DNA of 64,000 nt from Todiramphus chloris collaris (Eukaryota > Chordata > Aves > Coraciiformes > Alcedinidae), in assembly GCA_025345505.1 (NCBI GenBank), contig JANVCC010000071.1:5102451-5166450 (forward strand). Reading direction: 5' to 3'. The notes beneath the pieces were generated by a model. That model did no database searches, had not been told where the DNA came from, and was given only the letters and a program-made list of their open reading frames with translations. Below, piece after piece: positions 50,124 through 60,400 of the stretch. The position numbers were made by a program, and so were the translations under genes. Position 1 is the first letter of the stretch; each line of letters begins with the position of its first letter.

Positions 50124-53100
50124 ATGGATTTCCAGGCGGCCGCGTCCTCCGCCTCCGCGTTCGGCAGCGAGGAGGCCCCGGAGCCGCCGGCCATGGACAC
50201 GGAGGAAGGGTCGGCGGCGCGGGTCGGGGCCCCGCAGCTCTGTGTGGGCGCCGGGCGGCCCGAGGGGCCCCTCTGCAGCTCCGGGCAGGGTCTGCTCGGC
50301 CCGGAGGTGCAGCAGGGGGATGTGGGGCCCAGCTCGGGGCCTTCTCCGGCCTCGGGCCTCCGAGGAGGTGGGGGCGGACAAACCGAGCTTTGCCAGGGCC
50401 CGGGACGAGGGGCGGAAGAGGAGGCGGTGACCGCGGGGCCGCAGGGTCGCGCCGGCTGGAAACCCAGCGCCGGGAGCAACCCTCGGGACTCGGGGCACCC
50501 CCGAGTCCCCAGCAGCAGTGACCCGACCGGCATGGAACTGGACGAGGCCCCCGAGGCTGGCACCCACCCGGGCGGGGCCAAGTGGGCCGAGGATGCAGAG
50601 GACGAACCCTCGGAGATCCAGGGCCTGCTGAGCCAGCTCGAGACCCTCGACCCCAACCTCTGCGATCGCTCACCCTGCTCAGAGCGGGGCCCGCCGCCCT
50701 CGTCCGGCGCTGGCACAGCCCCTCTGGCAGGAGAGCAGGTCCGGCGGAGCCCCGAGCAGTGCCAGAGCGGGTGCCAGCCCTGCCCGCTGCACCTGGCCAT
50801 GGGCCGGGGCCTGGAGACGCGGCCCTGCTGCACCCGGCACTCGGCCTGCTCCCGGCCCTGCCACGGCCTGCTCTTTGCCGAGGCCGACCGGGAGGACTTG
50901 CTGAGCCTCCTGCGCTATGACGGGGGGCTGCCCGAGGCCGACGCTGAGATACCCTTGGCCCGTTCCAATGTCCTGACTGGGACCAACCTGGAGATGCTAC
51001 AGGCTCGGGAGGAACTGGCCGCTGAGGAGCAGCCTGAAGGGCCAGGGAGCTCCGAGGAAGGATCTTCCCTCAGCTGGCGTTCTGGAGACAGGCTCTGTGA
51101 GGTTGACTCCACCTGTGAGGGCGATCAAGATGGTTCCCCAGAGCCAGCCTGGGTGGCCCTGCCTCCTTCTCCAGCCGCGGGGGCAGAGCAGCCACCCCAA
51201 GGCAGCGTGACTGTGAGTGCATCGCGCACGGGCTGCAGTAGTGCAGCAGCGAGCCAGGACGGGCCCCTTGGCTCTGCTCCCCCCTGGGGTTTTGGGTGGG
51301 GGCAGAGGGAAGCCAGGGATGGCTTTTCCTCAGGGCCTCATACCACCGGGGTGCCCAGGTGAGCCCCTCAGTAGTGGCTTTGGCTCCTGCTGCCCTGAAT
51401 GCAGGGGGATGCTCCCATGGCTGGCTCATCTCTGCAGGCCTGGGAAGGGGCTGCTGGGTCTGAACAGCCCCCCAGTCCCAGGACCCTACACCTCTCAGCC
51501 TCAGGACACTGTGCCCCTCACTGTGCTGGTGCTCCAGGGGCAGCCCAGCTGTGGGCTTCCAGACAGAGCCTCACTTGCTCTCTTGTTGCTTTGCAGAACA
51601 GGGAACCCCCATCCTCCCGCCTGGCCTTCAAAGAGGGTGAGTTGCTTCCATGCTCAAGAAGCGAAAGCACCCAGGACTTGTGACCCACCAAATCCTGCTC
51701 TGGCCCTGAACGTAGGGTGGCCGGAGTCCCAGCAGGGGAGGTGTTTGTTTGATCTCAGTTTGCCCTTCGCTGAGCAAATGGGGGTGCACTGAGGGGGGGA
51801 TGCCTGGGCTCTGGAGATACCAGGGTGTGTCCAGGGGAAAGGGGGAAGCAGCCCTGGGGTCAGAGCTGGTCCCACTGTGATGCCAGGAGCCTGCCTGCTG
51901 AGCGCCGAGCTGCTTTGCCGTGTGTAGGAAAGCACCTAATGGGCAGCAGGAGTTGGCACCCCCCATTTTCAGAGGTGGGGGGACTAGCCCCTGCTTAGCC
52001 TTTCCCAATGCCTCAGTTCCAGGCCCTTGTGACCCGGAGGATCTGCTGGATGGTGTGATTTTTGGGGCAAAGTACCTGGGATCCACACAGCTCGTCTCAG
52101 AGAGGAACCCCCCGACCAGCGTCCGCATGGCACAGGCTCAGGAGGCGGTGGACAGGATCAAGGTGCAGGAGGGTGGGGGGGCAGGACTGCCACTAGCCTG
52201 GCTCTTCGGGGGTGTGGGGCAGCGCTCGGGACCTGCCCAGGGGGACTGCCCCACCTGGCCATGGGGCAGGGAGCCAGAGGAGTCCTGGCAGCAGTGGTGA
52301 CATCTCCTGGACGCTTCGTTCTGCAGGCGCCGGAGGGGGAGTCCCAGCCCATGACGGAGGTGGATCTGTTTGTCTCCACGCAGAGAATCAAGGTGCTCAC
52401 AGCTGACACACAGGTGAGCGGGGAGCAGGAGCACCCGCGTGGCTTTGGGGCTGCCAGAACCTCCCGCTTTGGCCACGGGACCTTCGCTTTGCACCCACAG
52501 CAGCAGGGTCCTGCCCGGGGGCAGCCTGCAGGTGAGGACACACGTCTGGGAGGAGACGTCACCCTGCTGCCATCCCACACAGATGCTGCGTGTCCCTCGG
52601 CTCTCCGCTCAGCTGCACGAGGCTTCTCCTGTAAACTGTGCCTTGGGGGAGCTGCTGGGTTCCCAGAGCAAAGCTCCAGGGAACGTAGGCTTGACGTTTC
52701 CGTAGCCCTTGGCCTCAGAATTAGTTTCTGCGTTCTAGTACGAGGGTAGAGCTGTCTGGTCCCCCAGAGACACGGCCAAGCCCTGCTTTGAAGGAGCTCT
52801 TTGAACCTTTCAGTGTAGACATGGTTTCTGCTCACTGTGTGCCAGGCATTTGAGCTGCATCCTGGCACAGTGGCATTTGAACCCCAACGCTTCCTGCTTG
52901 TGGTGGTGCCTGGCTGGCTTGTGGGGTGCCCGCAGGGCCCGTTGTGCCAGGGAGGGCTGAACGTCTCTGCCCGTGTCCCCCTTGGCAGGAGGCCATGATG
53001 GATCACTCTCTCCAGACCATCTCCTACATCGCTGACATCGGCTCTCTCGTGGTGCTCATGGCGCGCCGGAAGCTGCCTCAGCGGGCGGAGGTGGCGGAGG

Positions 53101-56100
53101 AGAAGCGGCTCTACAAGATGATCTGCCACGTCTTCCACTCGGCTGACGTGAGGCAACGCGCGAGTCCCCCGCGAGGGCAGGGTGGCCTTGGGGTCCTGGG
53201 GCCCGTCCCGCCGTGGGGACCGGGGGCTCCGGGTCTCCCTGCTGGGAGCTCCCGATGAGCACGTGGGGAGGGGAGGAGCCCAGCCCGAGCACCTCTGCAC
53301 ACAGGGGGGCCCAGTGAGAAAAGGGGTTGACTGGCTCCGTAAAGGAGCTGGGATGCCCTGAAGCTCCCAGGGCAGTGCCTGTGCCGGGCATCACGGGGCA
53401 CTGGCAGCAGTTGGCTCCAGTTTGGCCACACCGTTTGCCCTGAGCCATGGGCACAAACAAGCCCTCTCTTTCGCCAGGCCCAGATCATCGCTCAGGCCAT
53501 CGGGCAGGCGTTCGGCGTGGCCTACCAGCGCTTCCTGGAGGCCAACAGCATCGACCCGAGCGAGCTGAGCCCTCGCCAGTACAGCCACGCCCTCGAGGAC
53601 CAGGAGCAGTACAACGCGGAGCTGAGCCACTTCTCCCGGCGGGAGAACTGCAAGGACGTAAGAGCTGCTTTGGAGGGATGGGAACGGTGTGGGCTGCCCA
53701 CGATATTTCTGTAGCTCCTGGCCTCAGGATTAGTTTTTCCTTTATAGTGAGAGGGTAGAGCCGTCTCAGCCCCCGGAGACACGACCGAGCCCTGGATTGA
53801 AGGAGCCGTTTGTAGCTTTTAGTGGGGGACAGGATCAAGGTGCAGGAGGGTAGGGGGGCAGGACTGCCACCAGCCTGGCTCTTCGGGGGTGTGGGGCAGT
53901 GCTCAGGACCTGCCCAGGGGGGCTGCCCCACCTGGCCATGGGGCAGGGAGCCAGAGGAGTCCTGGCAGCAGCAGTGATGAGCCAGCTACTCAGTGCACCT
54001 CTGTGGCATCACCTCCACAGCTTCCTGAGCAGCTGAGGTGCTCCCTACAAAACTGGGCCCCATCCCAGCTGGCTGTGAGCCCAGGACACCCATGGGGTGG
54101 GGACACGTGCCCCATGACTCTGGTGACCGTAACCCATCTATGCACCTCCCCCTCCCCAGGTCTGCATCCAGAAGCAGAAGGGGGAGATCCTGGGCATCGC
54201 CATCGTGGAGTCGGGCTGGGGCTCCATCTTGCCCACCGTGGTCGTCGCCAACCTGATGCACGGGGGCCCCGCGGAGAGGTCGGGCGAGCTGAGCATCGGA
54301 GACCGTCTCATGTCCGTCAACGGGACGAGCCTGGTGGGGCTGCCCCTCTCCACCTGCCAGAGCATCATTCGGGTGAGCCGGGGCTGCGTGCGGGTGGCCA
54401 CCGGGTGCTGCCTGCCAGGGGGGACAGCGCTGCAGAGGCAGGAGCCGTCCGAATGTGGCCGGGGGTGTCTGTGCTGGGGGGGTCCCTCTGGTGCCCCCAG
54501 CAGGGGGTGGGAGGCTGTGGGGCAGAGTGGGCAGGGGTGAGGGGGCTGCGGCCATCCTATGGGCTGTGACAGTCCCTGCTCTGAGTGGGGGGAGGAGGGG
54601 ATGTGACAGGGCAGGGACAAAGCTGGGGACTAAACTTGCTGAGGCAGGGCATGGGCAGGGCTCTGCCTGAGGAGGAGAGTGGGTGAGGGGGCAAGTACCT
54701 CTCCCAGAGGGAACCTGTTGGATCCTCCACCTCCTAGACAGGAAGGAGCTGAAAGCAAGAACAGTGTGGCCTCAGGGGCAGTATGAGGACTGGGTTTATG
54801 AGTTCTGCCTGATTTTGAGCATGGCAGTATCTCTGTGTGTGCCTCAGTTTCCCCTTTGAAAACAGGCCGCTAATTCTCAGCCATCCCACGAGCAACATGG
54901 CTCCACCACTTGTCTTGGCTGCTCCAAATAGCCCTCTGAAGTCTGACAAAGCCCCATCCCATCTTCCAGGAGCTGAAGCACCGGACAGAGGTGACGCTGA
55001 ACATCGTGCACTGTCCCCCTGTCACCACGGCTGTCATCCGGCGCCCTGACTCCAAGTACCAGCTGGGCTTCTGTGTGGAGAACGGCGTGGTGAGTGCCCA
55101 CGGGGACAGGAGCAGAGCCAGGCCAGGGTCAGCCAAGGGCTTCAGCCACCCCTCTGCCAAAGGGACACGTGGTTCTGGCTGTGCCCACAGGGATGAGCGC
55201 AGAGCTCCCGGGCTCCTTGTGCCTGCCAGGGCTCTGCTGTGCCACAGCCAAACGTCCTCCGTAGCTCTGCCGCACTCTTGGCAGTCAGAGCTGCCTCCTC
55301 CTCTCTCCTTAGCTGTTTGCTTTTGGGGTGGTGGTTTCTTCCTGGCTTTCTTGGTGTGACTTCAATGACGTTTGTTGCTGTCCCCAGAGCCCCAGCCACT
55401 CCCAGCTGCACAGTGGCTGCAGTAGGAGGAGCAGCAGGGTTGCTGGGTCCCCGTAATACTGGAGATGTGGTTGCCCCACAGGCCCGCAGGAGCTGCCACC
55501 TCGGGGAGAAGCTCTGGCTCTGCAGCCTGGCCTTGCTGGGAGCACAGGGTTTGGTGGGTGGATGGGAGAGGCTGAGCTCCCTGTCAGCTGAGGGGTAAAA
55601 AACCCTTGCAGGCTTCCCTACTGGAGTGGCAGCAGTGCTGAGGGACATCCCTGCCCTCGCTCGTGGCTGTGTGCTGGAGGAGGCAGAATCCAAGTCCAGA
55701 GCCTTGCCAGGAACCCGCGGGGATGAGAGGGCTCAGGGTGGTGGTTGCACATGCCCATGGTCTGTGGGCACAGTGCTGATCTCACCCGCCTTCCCTGCTC
55801 CCAGATCTGCAGCCTGATGCGCGGGGGCATCGCAGAGAGAGGCGGCATCCGCGTGGGGCACCGCATCATCGAGATCAACGGGCAGAGCGTGGTGGCAACG
55901 CCCCACGAGAAGATCATCCAGATGCTCACGCAGGCGGTCAGCGAGGTGAGCGGGGCCCGCGCTGGGTGAGGGCTGGGTCCCCGTGCCACGGGAGCGGGCT
56001 GGGCTTAGAGGTCTGGGCCAGCACCCTCTGGGCCGGGGCTCGGTGCCTCCCTGCTGAGCTGTGCCTCTCTGCCTAGGTCCACATCAAGACCATGCCGGCC

Positions 56101-56148
56101 TCCACCTACCGCTTGCTGACGGGGCAGGAGCAGCCCCTCTTCCTCTGA
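50124..56148 (+). CDS. APBA3: Amyloid-beta precursor protein-binding family A member 3 (Mint3/X11-gamma)
   Basis: Cytosolic/Golgi adaptor that binds APP-family tails through its PTB domain and partners through two PDZ domains. Ten coding exons: 50124-51212, 51597-51636, 52017-52162, 52327-52413, 52989-53147, 53478-53657, 54160-54372, 54970-55089, 55805-55945, 56077-56148. They total 748 residues (human 575). The extra length is in a CpG-rich, low-complexity N-terminus. PTB is about 380-550 ('[14 protein letters not shown]', '[10 protein letters not shown]'). PDZ1 is about 570-655 ('[15 protein letters not shown]') and PDZ2 about 658-740 ('[19 protein letters not shown]'). The C-terminus '[13 protein letters not shown]' is typical of the family. 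No MUNC18-binding region is seen, as expected for the gamma member. Introns 3 and 6 share a recent duplication. One donor (intron 3, GTGCAG) is weak. Confidence 0.95.
52150..52302. repeat. Intronic duplicate A, proximal copy (APBA3 exon 3 end / intron 3)
   Basis: About 150 bases covering the last ~13 bases of exon 3, its 5' splice site and the first part of intron 3 are repeated at about 95% identity at 53827-53978 in intron 6. Confidence 0.9.
52690..52816. repeat. Dispersed repeat B in APBA3 intron 4
   Basis: About 125 bases, from near 'ccttggcctcagaattagtt' to 'gaaggagctctttgaacc', resemble 53695-53826 in intron 6 at roughly 70-75% identity by eye. The divergence suggests an older interspersed element whose family I could not name. 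Confidence 0.65.
53695..53826. repeat. Dispersed repeat B' in APBA3 intron 6
   Basis: Second copy of the element at 52690-52816, same orientation ('cctggcctcaggattagttt'). It directly precedes duplicate A'. Confidence 0.65.
53827..53978. repeat. Intronic duplicate A', distal copy (APBA3 intron 6)
   Basis: Copy of 52150-52302 in the same orientation. It begins 'gggggacaggatcaaggtgc' and so carries a duplicate of the exon 3 donor. It joins directly to a more diverged repeat (53695-53826) that resembles 52690-52816 in intron 4. Confidence 0.9.
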
Positions 56149-56988
56149 GCAGCTGGCCCTGCCTAGCCACTGCCACATGGGCCCGGGCCCAGCAGGAGTA
56201 GGCCCGGGACTGAGGGAAGGACAGGCTCTGCCTCCTGCCCAGCACCCTCCTCGGAGCGCTCTGCATCTCCTGCAGCTCTTTGCTTCTACTCAGGACACAG
56301 TGGGGGGCTCTGGAGGCCCGATACACTCCTTGAGCAGGGTCGAGGCCTATAGTGCCCTGGTCTGGGCACCTCCACCCCTCTGTTCCCCCCTCCCTGCCTC
56401 ACTGTGCCTGTCCTGCTGCTTCACAGGGGCCCTTGCCTTGGCCTGTGCTGGCAGGAGGAGAGGGGACCCTGTGTGAGAGGTCACCCTGTCCAGTCACCAC
56501 AGATAGTGCTTTTACACTCACCGACGGTGCCTTTGCACACAGGGGGCTGGTGCTGGAAGCACAGCTCCTGGGCTTGCCCCAGCCCAGCGCTGACCCCCGT
56601 GCCAGTCTGGGTGCGCGCTGGCACCTCCGAGGGAAGAGCTGGCACCTCCCAGCCTCAGCCTGAAAGGCAGCAGCACTTTTGCCACCAGTTCCTCCTCCCT
56701 GGCTTTGCCAGGGGTGGCAATGAACTCCGCCTTAGACCTCTTGCACCGAGCTGGGAAACTACCTCTGCCTTTCCCTAGTGCTGCCTTGCAGGGCTCTGCA
56801 GGCAGGGGTCCCAGCCTCGGGGCCGCCCCTCAGCACAGCGAAAGGGAACGTGGCACTGCCTGCTCCCGCAGCCTGGGCAGCCCCAGGTCCCAGCCCCTGG
56901 GGCTGTGTCTTTTCATGAGGGGGTCTCTGGGCTCCAAGGGGTGAGGCAGTGCTGACCTGACTTCACCCGGGTGCTTGGCTGATGTAAA

Positions 56989-56994
56989 AATAAA
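56989..56994 (+). terminator. Polyadenylation signal of APBA3
   Basis: AATAAA followed by a T/G-rich stretch, 841 bases after the stop codon. Confidence 0.8.
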
Positions 56995-57245
56995 TGTTTT
57001 AGGGAACAGGGGAGGCTGTTTCAGAAGCTCAGAGGCTCAGCTCTGGGGCATGCACCCCAAACCCGCTGCAGTGCCAGGTGTTGGCCCAGCCCAAGCCTAA
57101 TTCTTGCTCTGATGCCTCAGGGCAGGCAGGGCCTCCAGCTGCAGAGGTGCCTGGGTCCCAGCAAGGCCACCCTGCTGCCTGGGCTTCCCCTGTGTGTGGC
57201 CACCCAGCCCACAGCAAGGCAGCCCATCCTGAGCGGCACAGCCCT

Positions 57246-57251
57246 TTTATT
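57246..57251 (-). terminator. Polyadenylation signal of TJP3
   Basis: TTTATT on the plus strand is AATAAA on the minus strand, 180 bases beyond the TJP3 stop codon. Confidence 0.75.
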
Positions 57252-57430
57252 CCAGCTGCAAAGGCTGTGGCCAAAAGGGGGAAGGAGGCACTTGGTGGGG
57301 GTGAGGGGTACAGCAGGATTAGACCCAACCCAGCCTGGCCCTGGGGTGCTGCATGGCACTACCTGCACTGCCCGTGGGGCGGGGGCAGGACTGGCCCGAG
57401 GGGCCTGGTGCGCAGAGGCCAGCGGTGCCA

Positions 57431-60400
57431 CTACACATCTGTAGCTGGGCCCCACTCATAGCCTTCATCCTGGTCCGAGTCATCCCTGGCCCGGGTGAAC
57501 CTCCTCTTCACAGCCTCGTGCTCGTATTCCCTGGGGGACGAGAAGCAGCAGTGATGGCTCTGCCCCAGCAGGGCCAGGCAGAGTGGGCACTGAGGGCTCC
57601 CCAGGCCCTTCCCCTGCCCAGGGCTGTCTGCTTTACCCCCCCACTGCACAGGGTACCTGAGGTTGTCACAGCCCTGGGCCTGATGCTGCTGCTCGGTCAC
57701 CTGTGAAAGACCAACACATGAGGGGTCAGAGGTAGGGGCAGGATTTGTGCCCCAGCCTGGGGCTGGGCCCTGTCCCCCCCCCAAAGAACCAGAGCTGGGC
57801 AGAGATGTGCAGGTGGGCCCTGCAGCAGCTAGGAGTGACACCCTGCCTGTGCCACCGGGGATTGGAAGTAGCCTTGGGCACTGTGCCACCCTCGCCTGCC
57901 CAGCCCCTCATACCAGTATGGGAGGACCTGCCTGCCCAGCNNNNNNNNNNTATGGGAGGACCTGCCTGCCCAGCCCCTCATACCAGTATGGGAGGACTCA
58001 CCTGCTCGCTCAGGCTGTGGCTTGTGGCTGTCGGGGCTGGCTCGGAGGAGCGGGGCAGCCCGGGCTGGTCGTAGGCGTCCTCCACCTCGCCATCCGTGTC
58101 GTCGTAGTCGCTGTTGGCGTGACTGTCGCAGGTCAGGTAGCCCGAGGCCGCTCTGCTCGGTGGGTTCAGCAGGTCCAGACTGTCCTCCAGTGCCACATCT
58201 GCCTGTGGGGTGAGGATGAAAAAGATGTGGGACCCCAGATGTTGGGGGACAGGCACGTGGCCCCGTCACCCGCCCGGCTGCAGCCCCAGCCGGCTGAGCC
58301 TTGCCGCAGAGCCCCCGCGCCCCGTACCTGCTCCGCCGCTGTCCAGACGGGCTGGCTCTGCTGCGTCCTGATGATGTCCTTGATCGCCTCGTACCAGGCG
58401 TTGCCACTGCCGCTGAGGCTGACGGTGGCAGTGAAGAGGTGGCTGCAGTACTTCTTCATCTTGCTGGCCTGGGCGTAGAGGCGCCGGGAGCTCTTCCTGG
58501 AGTCGGGTGCCAACCACTGGCGCATGGCCTTGATGCCCTGCCGGCTCTCGGGCTCGCAGAACACCACCACGGGGTAGTACTGCACGTAGTTGAGGCGCTC
58601 CACGGCCAAGGGCGTGATGTCCAGCAAGGCGTGTTTGTCCTGGGGCAGGGCATGGCTGTCAGCCCCACGGGGGACGGGGCCACCAGGCTCCGAGGACACG
58701 GGAGAAGGCGCTCACCTTTTCTGCGATCTGCCGCACCGAGTCCAACTTGATGACCTTGGACGATGCCCCGTCTCGGGGCACACTCGCTGCAGGACACGGA
58801 GAGGGGGTCTGAGGGGGGCTGGGGGAGATGCGGCATCTCCAGGAGCCCCAGGCTGGGTCTGACTGTGCCTGGTCCCGGGGCTGTGTCCCTCAAGGCAGGG
58901 ACACGTCTGGGGCCTGGCTGGTGTGGTGATGCGTGAGGAGAGGGTGAGTGAGTCCAGGAAGGTGTTGGGGTGTCACAGGGAGGGGACAGAGCTGCAGGTG
59001 AAGAGCTCGCATGGGTCCTGGACACAGAGGGTTGAGCTGCTGGATACAATTTCCCCCCAGTGTGGGGGCACTTACGGGCAATCTCAAACTCCTCGGGCAG
59101 CTCCGTGCTCAGCCTCTGCATGGCGATGTCTGCGATGGGGCCCAGGATCACCACCGGCCGCTTGAAGCTGGCTGTGCAGAGAAGCCAGACCAGCTCAGGG
59201 AGCATGGAGGGCACAGAGCTTGCAGCACCCAGGGATCCACCCTCGCTCCCCGTGGGCCTGGGACTCACCCCACTGCTCCCAGGGGAGCTGAGCCCACCAG
59301 CACCTGCCCCGGGGCTGATATCCTCTGGGTGAGTCTGGGCGATGGGGACTCAGCCCTGGTGCCTACCTTCCTTCAGGATCACCTTCTCATACGGCGGGTA
59401 GCAGCCCTGCTTTGTGAGGGCAGACAGGTCCTCCCGGCTCTTCCGCAGCATCTTCTTGGCTCCCCGCAGGCCCCGCAGCTTCCAAAATTCAGCCCGTGTC
59501 CCGGAGGGGTTGGCACCAGACGTGGCTTTCAGCTCTGACTCCAGGCTGGTGATCTGTTCTGCCCTGGGAGGGGAAAAGGGCTCAGGACCTGGAGCCTCTG
59601 GATTTACCCCCAGCTTTGTCTCTCTGGCTCCAAGGAGTGGGGCAGAAGCCAGTCAGTGACCCCACTCAGTAGCACAGCCAGATGAGGCTGTGGTAGCCTC
59701 TTCCCTCTGGGACCTTGGACAACCAGAGCATCAACCATCACCCCGAGAAGGCATTTCACTGGCTCATGCTTCCCTCCACTGCTCCACCAGCACTCACCCT
59801 GCCTTTTACTGGGTCCACCATCCATATTCCCATCTCACTGGGGTGCCATCCCCTGTCTCTCTTCATCTTGGGGCCATTCCTGGCTCCATCCCTACCTGCT
59901 CCGGTTGGGGATGATGCCCTTGTCCTGCTCCTGCAGGTCCCTGCCCATGCGCACAGCCAGCCAGCTGCCCAGCCTGCCCCGGTACATGGTGTCCAGCACG
60001 TGGAAGACGTCCCCACGGACGAAGCTGAGCCCTGAAGGTGTGTCCTTCTCGAAGTCAAAGTGCACCCGGATGTAGAACGAGTCACCCACGTTAGACGCAA
60101 TCATCTTCCTGTAAACTAGAGCCCAGGGTCAGAGGGATCACCAGAGGAAGAGGTGGCTGAGGAGGAAGATGCTGGAGAGGAAGGTGCTAGAGGGATTTAT
60201 GAAGGAGCTGGGCTGGCTGAAAGCCTGCACTGGAGCCCTGGCTGCTGAGGAGGGCACTGGGGACACCTCTTCCTACCACGGCTCTCTCAGGTATGCTGGG
60301 AACAGCAGGACCTGATCCTCCAGCACACACTGGCCCCTGCAGGCTAAGCCATGGTGCCAGAAAGCCCCTGTGCTCCAGGATGCTGAGGCACAAACAGGGC

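Larger units (their letters stand above)
56149..57430. other. Converging 3' UTRs of APBA3 and TJP3
   Basis: There is no coding sequence. The APBA3 3' UTR runs to its signal at 56989, and the TJP3 3' UTR runs on the other strand to 57246-57251. The two signals are only about 250 bases apart, and no further gene fits between them. Confidence 0.8.
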
